Of a stretch of 64,000 bases of DNA, positions 53,193 through 61,068 are shown piece by piece. Position 1 is the stretch's first letter. Each line of letters starts with the position of its first letter. A program made the position numbers and the translations under genes. Under the pieces are notes generated by a model, which searched no databases, was not told the DNA's origin, and was given only the letters and a program-made list of their open reading frames with translations. The stretch is from JBBAGC01 sp964491265 (GTDB lineage Bacteria > Spirochaetota > UBA4802 > UBA5550), in contig CAZBFP010000007.1 of NCBI GenBank assembly GCA_964491265.1, forward strand, positions 62,001 to 126,000, in the 5' to 3' direction.

Positions 53193-53963
53193 TTAAATCT
53201 CCCCTCTGCTTCTAAGAATGGCAAGGAGAGCCTGTGATTTTTCACCGGTATTACCATTGAGTTCTACAGCACCTTTTTTCGATTCAGGGAAGTGGAGTGA
53301 AATTATTTCTACGGGGCATATTGCATCCGGTGGAGGTCCAATTTCTATAAGAGGAACCGGTTTGATCTTAGCACTAAGTTTATTGCTTAAAGAGGGGTAT
53401 CTTGGCCTGTTTATTCCTGATTGTACTGTGATTAGAGCAGGGAGCTTTAATGTGACAATCTCAAGTGTAGCGGAGTCGATCTCCCTTTCCGCTTTAACAC
53501 TATTGTTCTGAACATCAACTGACATAGCGGTGACAGAGGAGGCCCAGGGATAATTTATGAGAGCGGCAATTGACGGGCCTGTGATAAATTCCATGTTGTC
53601 ATCTGACATTACTCCTGTGAGTATAAGGTCATAATTTTTATCTTTTACAAAAGCTGCAATTAATGCTGAAGCAGGGGGATCATTATGCGGTTCCTTTTTC
53701 AGAATAAAGCCTTTGTCAGCGCCCATTTCCAGGGCACGGCGGATTACCGGTATCTGAAGTTGAGTCCCTGCTGTTATAACATCCAATTCTGTACCGGGGA
53801 TAGTATCTTTAAGTTTTAATCCCTCTTCAAGGGCATATTCATCGGAGCTATTAATGATGAAGCTGCTTTTATCCCGGTCATAAATGAGGGAATTTGTGTC
53901 AAAATCTATTTCAGGTTTTGATTCGCTATGAGGTACTTCTTTTATGCACACAAGTATTTTCAT
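53193..53963 (-). CDS. etfB: Electron transfer flavoprotein beta subunit
   Basis: The 256-residue protein matches EtfB: MKILVCIKEVPHSESKPEID at the N-terminus, DEYALEEGLKLKD, a middle SSVTAMSVDVQNNSVKAERE and TVQSGINRPRYPSL near residue 195. EtfB binds AMP and docks to EtfA. It is the first gene of the etf operon and is divergent from the histidine phosphatase gene, with 114 bases between them that hold both promoters. Confidence 0.95.
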   Translation of the reverse strand: MKILVCIKEVPHSESKPEIDFDTNSLIYDRDKSSFIINSSDEYALEEGLKLKDTIPGTELDVITAGTQLQIPVIRRALEMGADKGFILKKEPHNDPPASALIAAFVKDKNYDLILTGVMSDDNMEFITGPSIAALINYPWASSVTAMSVDVQNNSVKAEREIDSATLEIVTLKLPALITVQSGINRPRYPSLSNKLSAKIKPVPLIEIGPPPDAICPVEIISLHFPESKKGAVELNGNTGEKSQALLAILRSRGEI

Positions 53964-54044
53964 AATTTATCTGCTCCCTTTAAACTGAATATAAAGAGGA
54001 ATTGTGAAATGTCAAATAAAAAACGAGCGTTCGCTATATTTTTC

Positions 54045-54072
54045 TTGACATTTTTATCCTTCCCCTTATTAT
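54045..54072 (+). promoter_or_regulatory. Promoter of the histidine phosphatase / acyl-CoA cluster
   Basis: TTGACA (54045-54050) and TATTAT (54067-54072) are 16 bases apart. The predicted start of transcription is near 54079, which favours translation from ATG 54090. Upstream, AGCGTTCGCT near 54027 has four-base symmetry but is too weak to call an operator. Confidence 0.6.
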
Positions 54073-54089
54073 GATTCATGAGAGGTCAT

Positions 54090-54797
54090 ATGAGTGAGAT
54101 GATAATGATAAGACATGGTCAGGCATCATTCGGAGGGGAAACTTATGACCGTATCTCCCCCATGGGTATTGCCCAGAGCCGCACCAGCGCCGCATTTTTC
54201 CTCAATTCAGGATACAGCTTTAATGCCCTGTTTTCCGGAACACTCCAGCGTCAGAGAGAATCAGCATCAGCATTTATCGATTATTATAAAGAAGCCGGTA
54301 TCACGATTCCATATGCCGATCCCATGGAAGGCCTTAATGAACATAAAAGTGAAGAGATAGTGAAGGGGATTCTCCCGTATGTAATTAAGGATAATCCTTC
54401 ATTATCTGAAGATGCGTCAAAACTCTTCACAGACAGGGCTGCCTTCCAGCGTGTTTATGAAAAGGTTATGCTCAGGTGGGTTTCGGGAGTTGATGATATC
54501 CCCGGCCTGCAGAGATGGGTTGAGTTTAAAGCCGGTGTTAAAGCGGCGATTGATAAAATAACTGATACTGCAGAGCAGGGGAGCACTATAGCTGTTTTTA
54601 CATCAGGGGGGGTAATTGCCGCATCTGTGCAGATTGCTTTATCGATTCCTGATGAAAATGCAATAAGGTTAAGCTGGCATATTGCAAACGGTTCGTTAAC
54701 CAGGTTTAAATTCAGCAAAAAAGGTTTTGCCCTGGCATCTTTCAACTGCTTCAGCCATCTGGAGATAGCGGGTAAAGAGATGTTAACATACAGGTAA
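54090..54797 (+). CDS. Histidine phosphatase family protein
   Basis: The 235-residue protein has the RHG motif (MIMIRHGQASFGG) near the start, ALFSGTLQRQRESASA with the second-shell Arg, and a later STIAVFTSGGVI block where the second catalytic His is usually found; here that position reads Thr-Ser-Gly-Gly, so the match is imperfect. GAGAGG precedes ATG 54090; an ATG at 54078 is possible. It heads the acyl-CoA gene cluster. A phosphatase beside an APH-type kinase is common in such clusters. Confidence 0.85.
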   Translation: MSEMIMIRHGQASFGGETYDRISPMGIAQSRTSAAFFLNSGYSFNALFSGTLQRQRESASAFIDYYKEAGITIPYADPMEGLNEHKSEEIVKGILPYVIKDNPSLSEDASKLFTDRAAFQRVYEKVMLRWVSGVDDIPGLQRWVEFKAGVKAAIDKITDTAEQGSTIAVFTSGGVIAASVQIALSIPDENAIRLSWHIANGSLTRFKFSKKGFALASFNCFSHLEIAGKEMLTYR

Positions 54798-54840
54798 AAG
54801 CAATATTAATAAAATAAAAATAAGCGTAACGAGGTGATAC

Positions 54841-56037
54841 ATGAATTTTGAAATATCTGACAAAATGAAAACTATAATTGAGATGATTGATGAGTTTGTT
54901 GAAAAGGAGCTTATTCCACTTGAAGGTGAATTTCTTTTCAAGGATTTCCGTGACCTTCTACCCCTGCTTCAGGAGAAGCGGGAGATGGTTAAGAAGATGG
55001 AGTTATGGGCTCCTAATCACCCTGTTGAGCTTGGCGGGATGGGGCTCAATCTTGTTGAACATGGCCTTGTTTCCGAAGCGCTGGGCAGGTCGCCCCTTGG
55101 GCATTATGTTTTCGGATGTCAGGCCCCTGATGCAGGGAATGTGGAGATTCTTCATAAATATGGTACAGAGGAACAGAACAGGGAGTATCTTGAACCCCTT
55201 GTGGCAGGTGATATACGGAGCTGCTTTGCCATGACAGAGGTTGACCTTGCAGGATCAAATCCTGTTATGATGGATACCACTGCAGTAAAGGATGGAGATG
55301 ATTATATTATTAATGGCCATAAGTGGTACACAAGCTCTGCTGACGGATCAAAGTTTGCAATTACCATGGCTGTGACAAATCCTGAAGCTCCGCCGTATCT
55401 TCGTGCAAGTATGATTATTGTACCAACAGATACACCCGGTTTTAATCTTGTGAGGAATATCCCGGTAATGGGTCATTCAGGGAGCGATTATTTCAGTCAC
55501 GGTGAGATTATATTCCAGAACTGCAGGGTGCCTCAGAAGAATCTTCTTGGTGCTGAAGGGCAGGGATTTGTTATGGCCCAGGACAGGCTGGGGCCTGGCC
55601 GGATTCATCACTGCATGCGATGGCTTGGAATATGCAACAGGGCATTTGATATGATGTGCAGAAGGGCCAGCGAAAGGGTGATCTCCCCTGATGGCAGAAC
55701 CCTTGCATCAAAGCAGATAATTCAGGCATGGATCTCCGAGTCTGCAGCTGAAATACGGGCTGCCAGATTAATGACACTCTATGCTGCATGGCGCATTGAT
55801 ACTGTGGGAGCAAAAGAGGCCAGGGATGACATTTCGCTTATAAAGTTTGGAGTTGCCAATACAATGCAGAATGTTATAGACAGGGCTCTTCAGGTACATG
55901 GGGGACTTGGAATGACAGATGATACAATACTGGCGTTTCTCTTCAGGCATGAACGGGCTGCACGGATCTACGACGGAGCGGACGAGGTGCATAAGTCCTC
56001 GATTGCAAAGAGAATATTGAAGAAGTATGAGAAGTAA
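54841..56037 (+). CDS. Acyl-CoA dehydrogenase, ACAD10/11-like
   Basis: The 398-residue flavoenzyme has the acyl-CoA dehydrogenase N-terminal helical domain, the middle domain (CFAMTEVDLAGSNPV, HKWYTSSADGS) and a C-terminal domain with LGPGRIHHCMRWLG, QVHGGLGMTDDT and RIYDGADEVHKSSIA. The GRIHHCMR block and the DGADEVH end are characteristic of ACAD10/ACAD11 and bacterial LvaC-like members, which act on 4-phosphoacyl-CoA intermediates. GAGGTGATAC precedes the ATG. Electrons would pass to EtfAB encoded nearby. Confidence 0.93.
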   Translation: MNFEISDKMKTIIEMIDEFVEKELIPLEGEFLFKDFRDLLPLLQEKREMVKKMELWAPNHPVELGGMGLNLVEHGLVSEALGRSPLGHYVFGCQAPDAGNVEILHKYGTEEQNREYLEPLVAGDIRSCFAMTEVDLAGSNPVMMDTTAVKDGDDYIINGHKWYTSSADGSKFAITMAVTNPEAPPYLRASMIIVPTDTPGFNLVRNIPVMGHSGSDYFSHGEIIFQNCRVPQKNLLGAEGQGFVMAQDRLGPGRIHHCMRWLGICNRAFDMMCRRASERVISPDGRTLASKQIIQAWISESAAEIRAARLMTLYAAWRIDTVGAKEARDDISLIKFGVANTMQNVIDRALQVHGGLGMTDDTILAFLFRHERAARIYDGADEVHKSSIAKRILKKYEK

Positions 56038-56058
56038 ATAATTCAGGGGGCAGAGTGA

Positions 56059-56137
56059 ACCTGGTGTATTGGCCCCCTGTCCCCCAAAGGGGGCACGTAA
56101 AAGAAACATTTGAGCTGGTATATGAATCAATGATTTA
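56059..56137 (-). repeat. About 78-bp dispersed repeat, copy 2 (inverted)
   Basis: The minus strand repeats the sequence at 42062-42138, including the CCCCCTTTGGGGGACAGGGG core. A further CCCCCTTTGGGGGGCTGGGG follows at about 56266. These fill the 325-bp gap between the dehydrogenase and the TetR gene; no frame is seen there. Confidence 0.65.
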
Positions 56138-56362
56138 TAACATGTGTTAGTATTGTTAATTATGCAAAAGGTTTGTGGATTAAAGTTGAAGATGTACTAA
56201 ATAATATTGGGAATATTGTAGAAATAAAAAAATTATAATTATCAGAGTAATATTAAATAACTCGTGCCCCCTTTGGGGGGCTGGGGGAACGGATGGGAAA
56301 GGGTTTCTTTGTTTTCTGAAAATCCGAAAATATAACTAATTCTATGGAGTTAAGTGTCTTAA

Positions 56363-57112
56363 GTGAAAAGAGAGAAAATTGTACTATCAGAAATGTCCTT
56401 TGAAGAGTTTTCCGGCATGGTTGAAGTTTCCATGGAGAATATCTGCAGAGATATTTTTCATGAGAACCGGGACTCGATTAAGATAAAGAAAGAGAATGTG
56501 GCAGTAAAAAACCTTACTGTCATATTTAATACCACATTAAAACTGAGCAATACAATGGGGTTCCAGGCCATGAGCCTTCGGGACCTCACAGCTGCATCGG
56601 GCCTGAGTATGGGGGCCCTTTATTCCTATTTTAAAAGCAAGGACGAGCTTGCAAAGATTATTCAGGAACAGGGGAGGCGCATAACCGGTGATATTCTCAG
56701 GGAGGAGATAAGTAAAGGTGTTAATCTTACTGACCGGATGCACAGGGCTGTGAAAGCCCATCTCTATCTTTCAGAGGTAATGCAGGAATGGTTCTATTTT
56801 TCATTTATGGAGGCAAAGAATCTTTCCAGGGATGAACAGAAAAAGGCGGTTGAAAGTGAGCTTTTAACAGAGAAAATATTTTCTGACATTATCGCAGAGG
56901 GTGCAAAGTCCGGTATATTCAGAAAGGTTAATCCTCTCCTTACTGCGTCAATTATAAAAGGGATGCTGCAGGACTGGTATCTTAAAAGAGGGAAGTACAA
57001 AAAACGGGGCATCACTGTTGAAGCTTATGCTGATTTTGTAATAGAATTTGTTGAATCATTTATCATGATGAATGAGAAGCATATGAAAGGGGGGAGAAAT
57101 GGGAATAATTGA
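56363..57112 (+). CDS. TetR/AcrR family transcriptional regulator
   Basis: The 249-residue protein has a TetR-type helix-turn-helix at about 50-100: TTLKLSNTMGFQAMSLRDLT, then GLSMGALYSYFKSKDELAKI. An extra N-terminal stretch of about 45 residues precedes it. The start is a GTG with a distant GGAG, so a later start is possible. The C-terminal ligand domain is unremarkable. Its stop overlaps the APH-like gene by 14 bases, which suggests that it controls this acyl-CoA cluster, probably in response to an acyl-CoA. Confidence 0.9.
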   Translation: MKREKIVLSEMSFEEFSGMVEVSMENICRDIFHENRDSIKIKKENVAVKNLTVIFNTTLKLSNTMGFQAMSLRDLTAASGLSMGALYSYFKSKDELAKIIQEQGRRITGDILREEISKGVNLTDRMHRAVKAHLYLSEVMQEWFYFSFMEAKNLSRDEQKKAVESELLTEKIFSDIIAEGAKSGIFRKVNPLLTASIIKGMLQDWYLKRGKYKKRGITVEAYADFVIEFVESFIMMNEKHMKGGRNGNN

Positions 57113-58166
57113 TGAGGCTGGAATTATCAGAAACGGTGAAGAGCTTGACCTGAAGAAGGTAGGGGACTTTCTCCATGACTCAATCGCGGGTCTTAAGGGT
57201 GAAATTGAAATAAAGCAGTTCCCCGGAGGTTTTTCCAATCTTACATATCTTGTAAAGTCCGGGGATTATGAGATGGTGCTCCGGAGGCCGCCATTCGGGA
57301 AAAAGGCTAAAAGTGCACACGACATGTCAAGGGAATACAGAATATTAAAGGCTCTAAAGCCGCAGTTCCCATGCGCGCCTGAGGTACTTGTCTACAGCGA
57401 GGATGAGTCTGTTATGGGCGCGCCCTTTTATGTGATGGAGCGGATAAAGGGGATAATCCTTAGAAAGGATATCCCGGAAGGTATTTCATTGTCACCATCT
57501 GACTCCAGGCAGCTTTGTGAAAATCTGGTGACTCTCCATAATAAACTTCACAAGGTGGACTATGCTGCAGCCGGCCTGGAGAATTTCGGTAAACCTGAAG
57601 GGTATGTTTTCAGGCAGGTGGATGGATGGAGCGGCAGGTATATTGCAGCGCGTACCCCTGACGCACCTGACTTTGAAAAGGTGATGCAGTGGCTTCACGA
57701 TAAGATACAGAGCGACTCCCCCAATCCTGCTGTTATTCATGGGGATTACAAGTTTGATAATGTGGTGCTGAATCCCAATAATCCTCTGGAAATAATAGGG
57801 GTACTTGACTGGGAGATGGCTACTATTGGTGATCCCCTTATGGATCTGGGGAGTTCCCTTGCCTACTGGGTTGACAGGGATGATCCGGAAAACCTGCAGA
57901 TGATAAAGCAGCTCTGTACAACAGAGGATGGCATGCTTACCAGAAATGAAATTATAAAACTCTACGGTGAAATGAGCGGCGTAAATGTCGAAAATTTTGA
58001 CTTCTATTACTGCTTCGGCCTTTTTCGCCTGGCAGTAATAGCCCAGCAGATATATTACCGCTTTTATCACGGGCAGACAGCAGATAAGCGTTTTGCCATG
58101 CTTATTCATGCTGTAAGAATTCTGGAATCAACAGCTATAAATGTAATAGAAAAGTCGGAAATTTAA
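57099..58166 (+). CDS. APH-family phosphotransferase (ACAD10/11- or LvaA-type kinase)
   Basis: The 355-residue protein has an APH/choline-kinase fold: QFPGGFSNLTYLVKSGD near the N-terminus, Brenner motif VIHGDYKFDNVVLNP with catalytic Asp, and GVLDWEMATIGDPLMDLG with the metal Asp. Proteins of this subgroup (the N-terminal half of mammalian ACAD10/11, and LvaA in Pseudomonas putida) phosphorylate 4-hydroxyacyl-CoAs, after which the ACAD partner removes the phosphate group. The presence of the ACAD11-like gene in the same cluster supports that assignment over antibiotic resistance. Confidence 0.9.
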   Translation: MGIIDEAGIIRNGEELDLKKVGDFLHDSIAGLKGEIEIKQFPGGFSNLTYLVKSGDYEMVLRRPPFGKKAKSAHDMSREYRILKALKPQFPCAPEVLVYSEDESVMGAPFYVMERIKGIILRKDIPEGISLSPSDSRQLCENLVTLHNKLHKVDYAAAGLENFGKPEGYVFRQVDGWSGRYIAARTPDAPDFEKVMQWLHDKIQSDSPNPAVIHGDYKFDNVVLNPNNPLEIIGVLDWEMATIGDPLMDLGSSLAYWVDRDDPENLQMIKQLCTTEDGMLTRNEIIKLYGEMSGVNVENFDFYYCFGLFRLAVIAQQIYYRFYHGQTADKRFAMLIHAVRILESTAINVIEKSEI

Positions 58167-58178
58167 AATGGGGGTCAG

Positions 58179-59096
58179 ATGATGGAAGTGAATGATATTA
58201 AAAAGGTGCTTCTCCTTGGCGCAGGCACCATGGGGCAGCAGATAAGTGTTCCATGTTCCCTTGGCGGTTATGATGTTGTTATATATGATATTAATCAGGA
58301 GGCTTTAGATAAAGCCCTGAAACGGATCCCTAAAATTATGAGGGGGATGGTTAAATGGAAAAAGGCAACAGAGGATGAAGCTGAAGCTGCGCTTAAAAGG
58401 ATCACCACCACAACTGATCCTGAAACCGCATCAGCTGAAGCGGATATTATTATTGAATCAGTTCCGGAAAACCCTGAACTTAAGATTAAGATTTTTTCAC
58501 AGTTCAATAGACTCTGTCCGGAGCGGACAATTTTTACAACAAATACATCTACACTCTTACCTTCAATGCTTGCTGAAGGAACCGGGCGTCCGGAGAAATT
58601 TCTGGCACTTCATTTTCATGATGTGAGTATGACAAATATTGTGGATATAATGCCGCACCCCGGCACTTCCCAGGAGAGTCTCCAGATAGTTAAGGGTTTT
58701 GCGGAAAAGATAGGGCAGCTCCCTATTATGCTGGGGAGGGAGCATTCAGGTTATGTTTTTAACTACATGATAGGCGCCCTTTTTAATGCTGCCCAGGACC
58801 TGGCTTCAAAAAAAGTGGCATCAGTTGAGGATATTGACAGGGCATGGATGGGTGTTACACACATGATGTTCGGACCCTTCGGAATCATGGACAGTATCGG
58901 CCTTGATACTATTTTAACAATAAATGAATACTGGGCAAAAAAACTTAATAATTCCGACTGGGCCAGGAATGCCGATTTTGTAAGGGGTTATGTTGAAAAA
59001 GGGAATCTGGGGAAAAAGACGCAGAAGGGGTTTTATCAGTATCCTGATCCTCTTTTCCGTAGTCCCGATTTTCTTAAAAAAACAAGCGGGATGTAA
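58179..59096 (+). CDS. 3-hydroxyacyl-CoA dehydrogenase
   Basis: The 305-residue protein has the NAD motif LLLGAGTMGQQISVP near residue 12, EADIIIESVPENPELK, the catalytic-His region LALHFHDVSMTNIVDIM and the C-terminal domain (VARVED-like SVEDIDRAWMGVTHM). It oxidises 3-hydroxyacyl-CoA to the 3-keto form, the third step of beta-oxidation. Two adjacent ATG codons are possible starts. It follows the APH gene by 12 bases. No enoyl-CoA hydratase or thiolase is in the window. Confidence 0.92.
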   Translation: MMEVNDIKKVLLLGAGTMGQQISVPCSLGGYDVVIYDINQEALDKALKRIPKIMRGMVKWKKATEDEAEAALKRITTTTDPETASAEADIIIESVPENPELKIKIFSQFNRLCPERTIFTTNTSTLLPSMLAEGTGRPEKFLALHFHDVSMTNIVDIMPHPGTSQESLQIVKGFAEKIGQLPIMLGREHSGYVFNYMIGALFNAAQDLASKKVASVEDIDRAWMGVTHMMFGPFGIMDSIGLDTILTINEYWAKKLNNSDWARNADFVRGYVEKGNLGKKTQKGFYQYPDPLFRSPDFLKKTSGM

Positions 59097-59097
59097 A

Positions 59098-59336
59098 AAA
59101 TATATTTTAGTGCAATAATGCTGATTATAATGGGGCTGTCTCAAAAGGCGGATTTTCAGGGATTTGTCATTCCGGTTTTGCAACTTCAATTATTGCAAAT
59201 ACCGGAATCTCCTGATTGAATCAGACCTAAGAGATACCGGCATTTCGCTTCGCTACAGCCGGTATGACAAAAAATTACTTTTTGGACAGCCCCATTAAAA
59301 CATTTTTTTTAAATAATATTTAAGGAATTAACACTG
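59098..59336 (+). repeat. Family A palindromic element with nested hairpin, second composite copy
   Basis: The segment TAGTGCAATAATGCTG is followed by a 162-bp hairpin at 59132-59293 (arms GGGGCTGTCTCAAAAG and CTTTTTGGACAGCCCC) and the family A right end AGGAATTAACACTG. The hairpin is about 90 percent identical by eye to that at 6430-6591. The left limit is uncertain, as the element abuts the dehydrogenase stop codon. Confidence 0.7.
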
Positions 59337-59377
59337 ATATTTCAAACATATCTATGAAAATCAATAGGGGGATTATT

Positions 59378-60139
59378 ATGACAGTAAATTTTGATTTAAC
59401 AGGCAAAGTAGCACTTGTCACAGGCTCAAGCCGCGGTATAGGCGAGTCTATTGCAAAGACCCTGGCTTCATACGGGGCAGAGGTTATTCTCTCAAGCAGA
59501 AAGCTGGAAAGCCTGAAAAAGGTTGAGGAGGAGATCATATCTGACGGAGGGAAAGCCTTTTCAGTTGCATGTCACAGCGGAGAGATGGATCAGATTGAAG
59601 CTTTATTTGAAGCGATAAAAGGAAAATATGGGAAGCTTGATATTCTTGTGAACAATGCTGCCACAAATCCTTTTTTCGGCGATGTCCTTAGTGTGGATGA
59701 GCAGGCCTGGGACAAAACAGTTGATGTGAATATGAAGGGATACTTTTTTATTGCCCAGAAAGCGGCAAAGATGATGGTTGGCCATGGAGGGGGTGCTATT
59801 GTTAATGTTGCTTCTATAAATGGAATTCGTCCTGCACCTATGCAGGGTGTTTATTCAATAACCAAAGCAGCTGTTATTGCAATGACAAAATCTTTTGCAA
59901 AGGAGCTGGCTCCATTCAAGGTAAGGGTCAATGCCCTTCTTCCCGGGATTACTGAAACAAAGTTTTCTGCTGCAATGACTAAGAATCCTGACTTAATGAA
60001 GGTAATTTTACCCTCAGTTCCAATGGGCCGGGTTGCAGAACCTGATGAAATGGCTGGTGCTGTGCTTTATCTTGTTTCTGAGGCATCATCATACGTTACA
60101 GGATCAACTCTTGTTGTGGATGGCGGGATGCTGGCTTAA
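59378..60139 (+). CDS. Short-chain dehydrogenase/reductase
   Basis: The 253-residue SDR has GSSRGIGESIAKTL for the cofactor, NNAATNP, the Ser of VNVASING and the YSITKAA catalytic pair, and ends YVTGSTLVVDGGMLA. AGGGGGATTATT precedes ATG 59378. It is the last gene of the acyl-CoA cluster but is separated from the others by a repeat element. In Lva-type pathways an SDR (LvaD) interconverts 4-oxo- and 4-hydroxyacyl-CoA; that role is possible here. Confidence 0.92.
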   Translation: MTVNFDLTGKVALVTGSSRGIGESIAKTLASYGAEVILSSRKLESLKKVEEEIISDGGKAFSVACHSGEMDQIEALFEAIKGKYGKLDILVNNAATNPFFGDVLSVDEQAWDKTVDVNMKGYFFIAQKAAKMMVGHGGGAIVNVASINGIRPAPMQGVYSITKAAVIAMTKSFAKELAPFKVRVNALLPGITETKFSAAMTKNPDLMKVILPSVPMGRVAEPDEMAGAVLYLVSEASSYVTGSTLVVDGGMLA

Positions 60140-60158
60140 TCGGGATAAATGGTGCAAT

Positions 60159-60208
60159 TTGGGGTCAGCCATGTGGGGGCTGAAGGTCAGCCGCGGGGGC
60201 TGACCTAC
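60159..60208. repeat. GGGGGCTGAAGGTCAG repeat, copy 1
   Basis: GGGGGCTGAAGGTCAGCCGC, GGGGGCTGACC and TACGGTGTGG recur near 60922-60965 with small changes. The two copies flank the PIN toxin pair, in the same orientation. Confidence 0.6.
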
Positions 60209-60218
60209 GGTGTGGTAT

Positions 60219-60611
60219 TTATATAATTGTTTTCACAAATTTACTTTTTAATATGAACGGGTCATTTGTCAGTACAGGTATATCAAAATATCGGGCGGTA
60301 CCCGCAATCATGCGGTCATGCAATTCAGGTATATCTGTTATTTCAAAGGAAGTTTTTATTATTTCAATTGATAGTTTTTCTTCCATATAGTTAACAGAAG
60401 TTTTTATAATAGTTTCCATATCATTAATTGAAATCGGGATTCTCGATTTTTCATGTAGATAGGCAATTTCAAACAGAACAATTGAAGGGATTATAATAAT
60501 ATTTTTTCCTTTATCAGTATCCTGAAATATAGTATTTATTTTACTGGAGATTACTTTTTCTCCATTCATGAATTTTATTATTGCCTGAGTATCTGTTACA
60601 TACTTATTCAT
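60219..60611 (-). CDS. PIN-domain toxin (second VapC-type pair)
   Basis: The 130-residue protein begins MNKYVTDTQAIIKFMNGEKV with Asp at 7; later motifs ALFEIAYLHEK-like (PSIVLFEIAYLHEKSR), ELHDRMIAGTARYF and VLTNDPFI supply the other acidic residues. I take ATG 60611; TTG 60617 is an alternative. It overlaps the antitoxin gene by 8 bases. The two copies of a GC-rich repeat on both sides may mark it as a small mobile block. Confidence 0.87.
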   Translation of the reverse strand: MNKYVTDTQAIIKFMNGEKVISSKINTIFQDTDKGKNIIIIPSIVLFEIAYLHEKSRIPISINDMETIIKTSVNYMEEKLSIEIIKTSFEITDIPELHDRMIAGTARYFDIPVLTNDPFILKSKFVKTII

Positions 60612-60837
60612 TATCAATTTTCTTTAACAGGCTATCTTCAGCATTTTTATTTAATTCTTTCAGATCAGCTTCAATTTGTGAATAACCAATAGAAAAGTTT
60701 TTAAAGAGACCGCCTATTTTTTTTACAGTCTTGATCTCTTCAGGAAATATTATAAGTACTTCTGTAGGAATATTTATTCCAGGTTTAATCATAGGTTCTA
60801 TGATTCCATTATGATATATTCCTTTAACTGTATTCAT
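60604..60837 (-). CDS. DUF104/AF2212-like antitoxin
   Basis: The 77-residue protein starts MNTVKGIYHNGIIEPMIKPG, typical of the DUF104/AF2212-like family (short beta hairpin, then P-E-x-V-x-I), with EVLIIFPEEIKTV following. These proteins are encoded upstream of PIN toxins, as here. The C-terminal half is helical and acidic and would cover the toxin. Its type differs from the antitoxin at 51876. Confidence 0.88.
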   Translation of the reverse strand: MNTVKGIYHNGIIEPMIKPGINIPTEVLIIFPEEIKTVKKIGGLFKNFSIGYSQIEADLKELNKNAEDSLLKKIDNE

Positions 60838-60921
60838 TTTTTCTGCTCCAGCTTAATTTTATCCGTATAGTGTATATAAGATAATGATTTCTGACGATAT
60901 GTCAATCGGTTTTTAATGCCG

Positions 60922-60965
60922 CGGGGGCTGAAGGTCAGGCACGGGGGCTGACCCTACGGTGTGGG
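60922..60965. repeat. GGGGGCTGAAGGTCAG repeat, copy 2
   Basis: GCGGGGGCTGAAGGTCAGGC, ACGGGGGCTGACC and CTACGGTGTGG match copy 1 at 60159-60208. Confidence 0.6.
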
Positions 60966-61016
60966 TATGGGATTTTCGGAATACCGGAAAGGCTTATGAT
61001 TAGATATAATTACAAT

Positions 61017-61040
61017 AAAACCCCGGGATTCCGGGGTTTT
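61017..61040. terminator. Terminator after the barrel gene
   Basis: AAAACCCCGG and CCGGGGTTTT form a perfect stem with a 4-base loop, with a T run on the minus strand. It lies about 29 bases after the restored stop of the barrel gene at 61069, not after the TGA at 61144, which supports the longer gene. Confidence 0.85.
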
Positions 61041-61068
61041 GTGTTTCAGGTGAAGTTAATTATTTCTG

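Noticed and set aside
54023..54040. TetR operator between etfB and the phosphatase gene
   Set aside because: AGCGTTCGCT has only four-base arms and I found no matching copy before the dehydrogenase, TetR or SDR genes.
57099..58166. Aminoglycoside resistance kinase
   Set aside because: The APH fold is shared, but the subgroup motifs and the ACAD11-like neighbour point to an acyl-CoA kinase.
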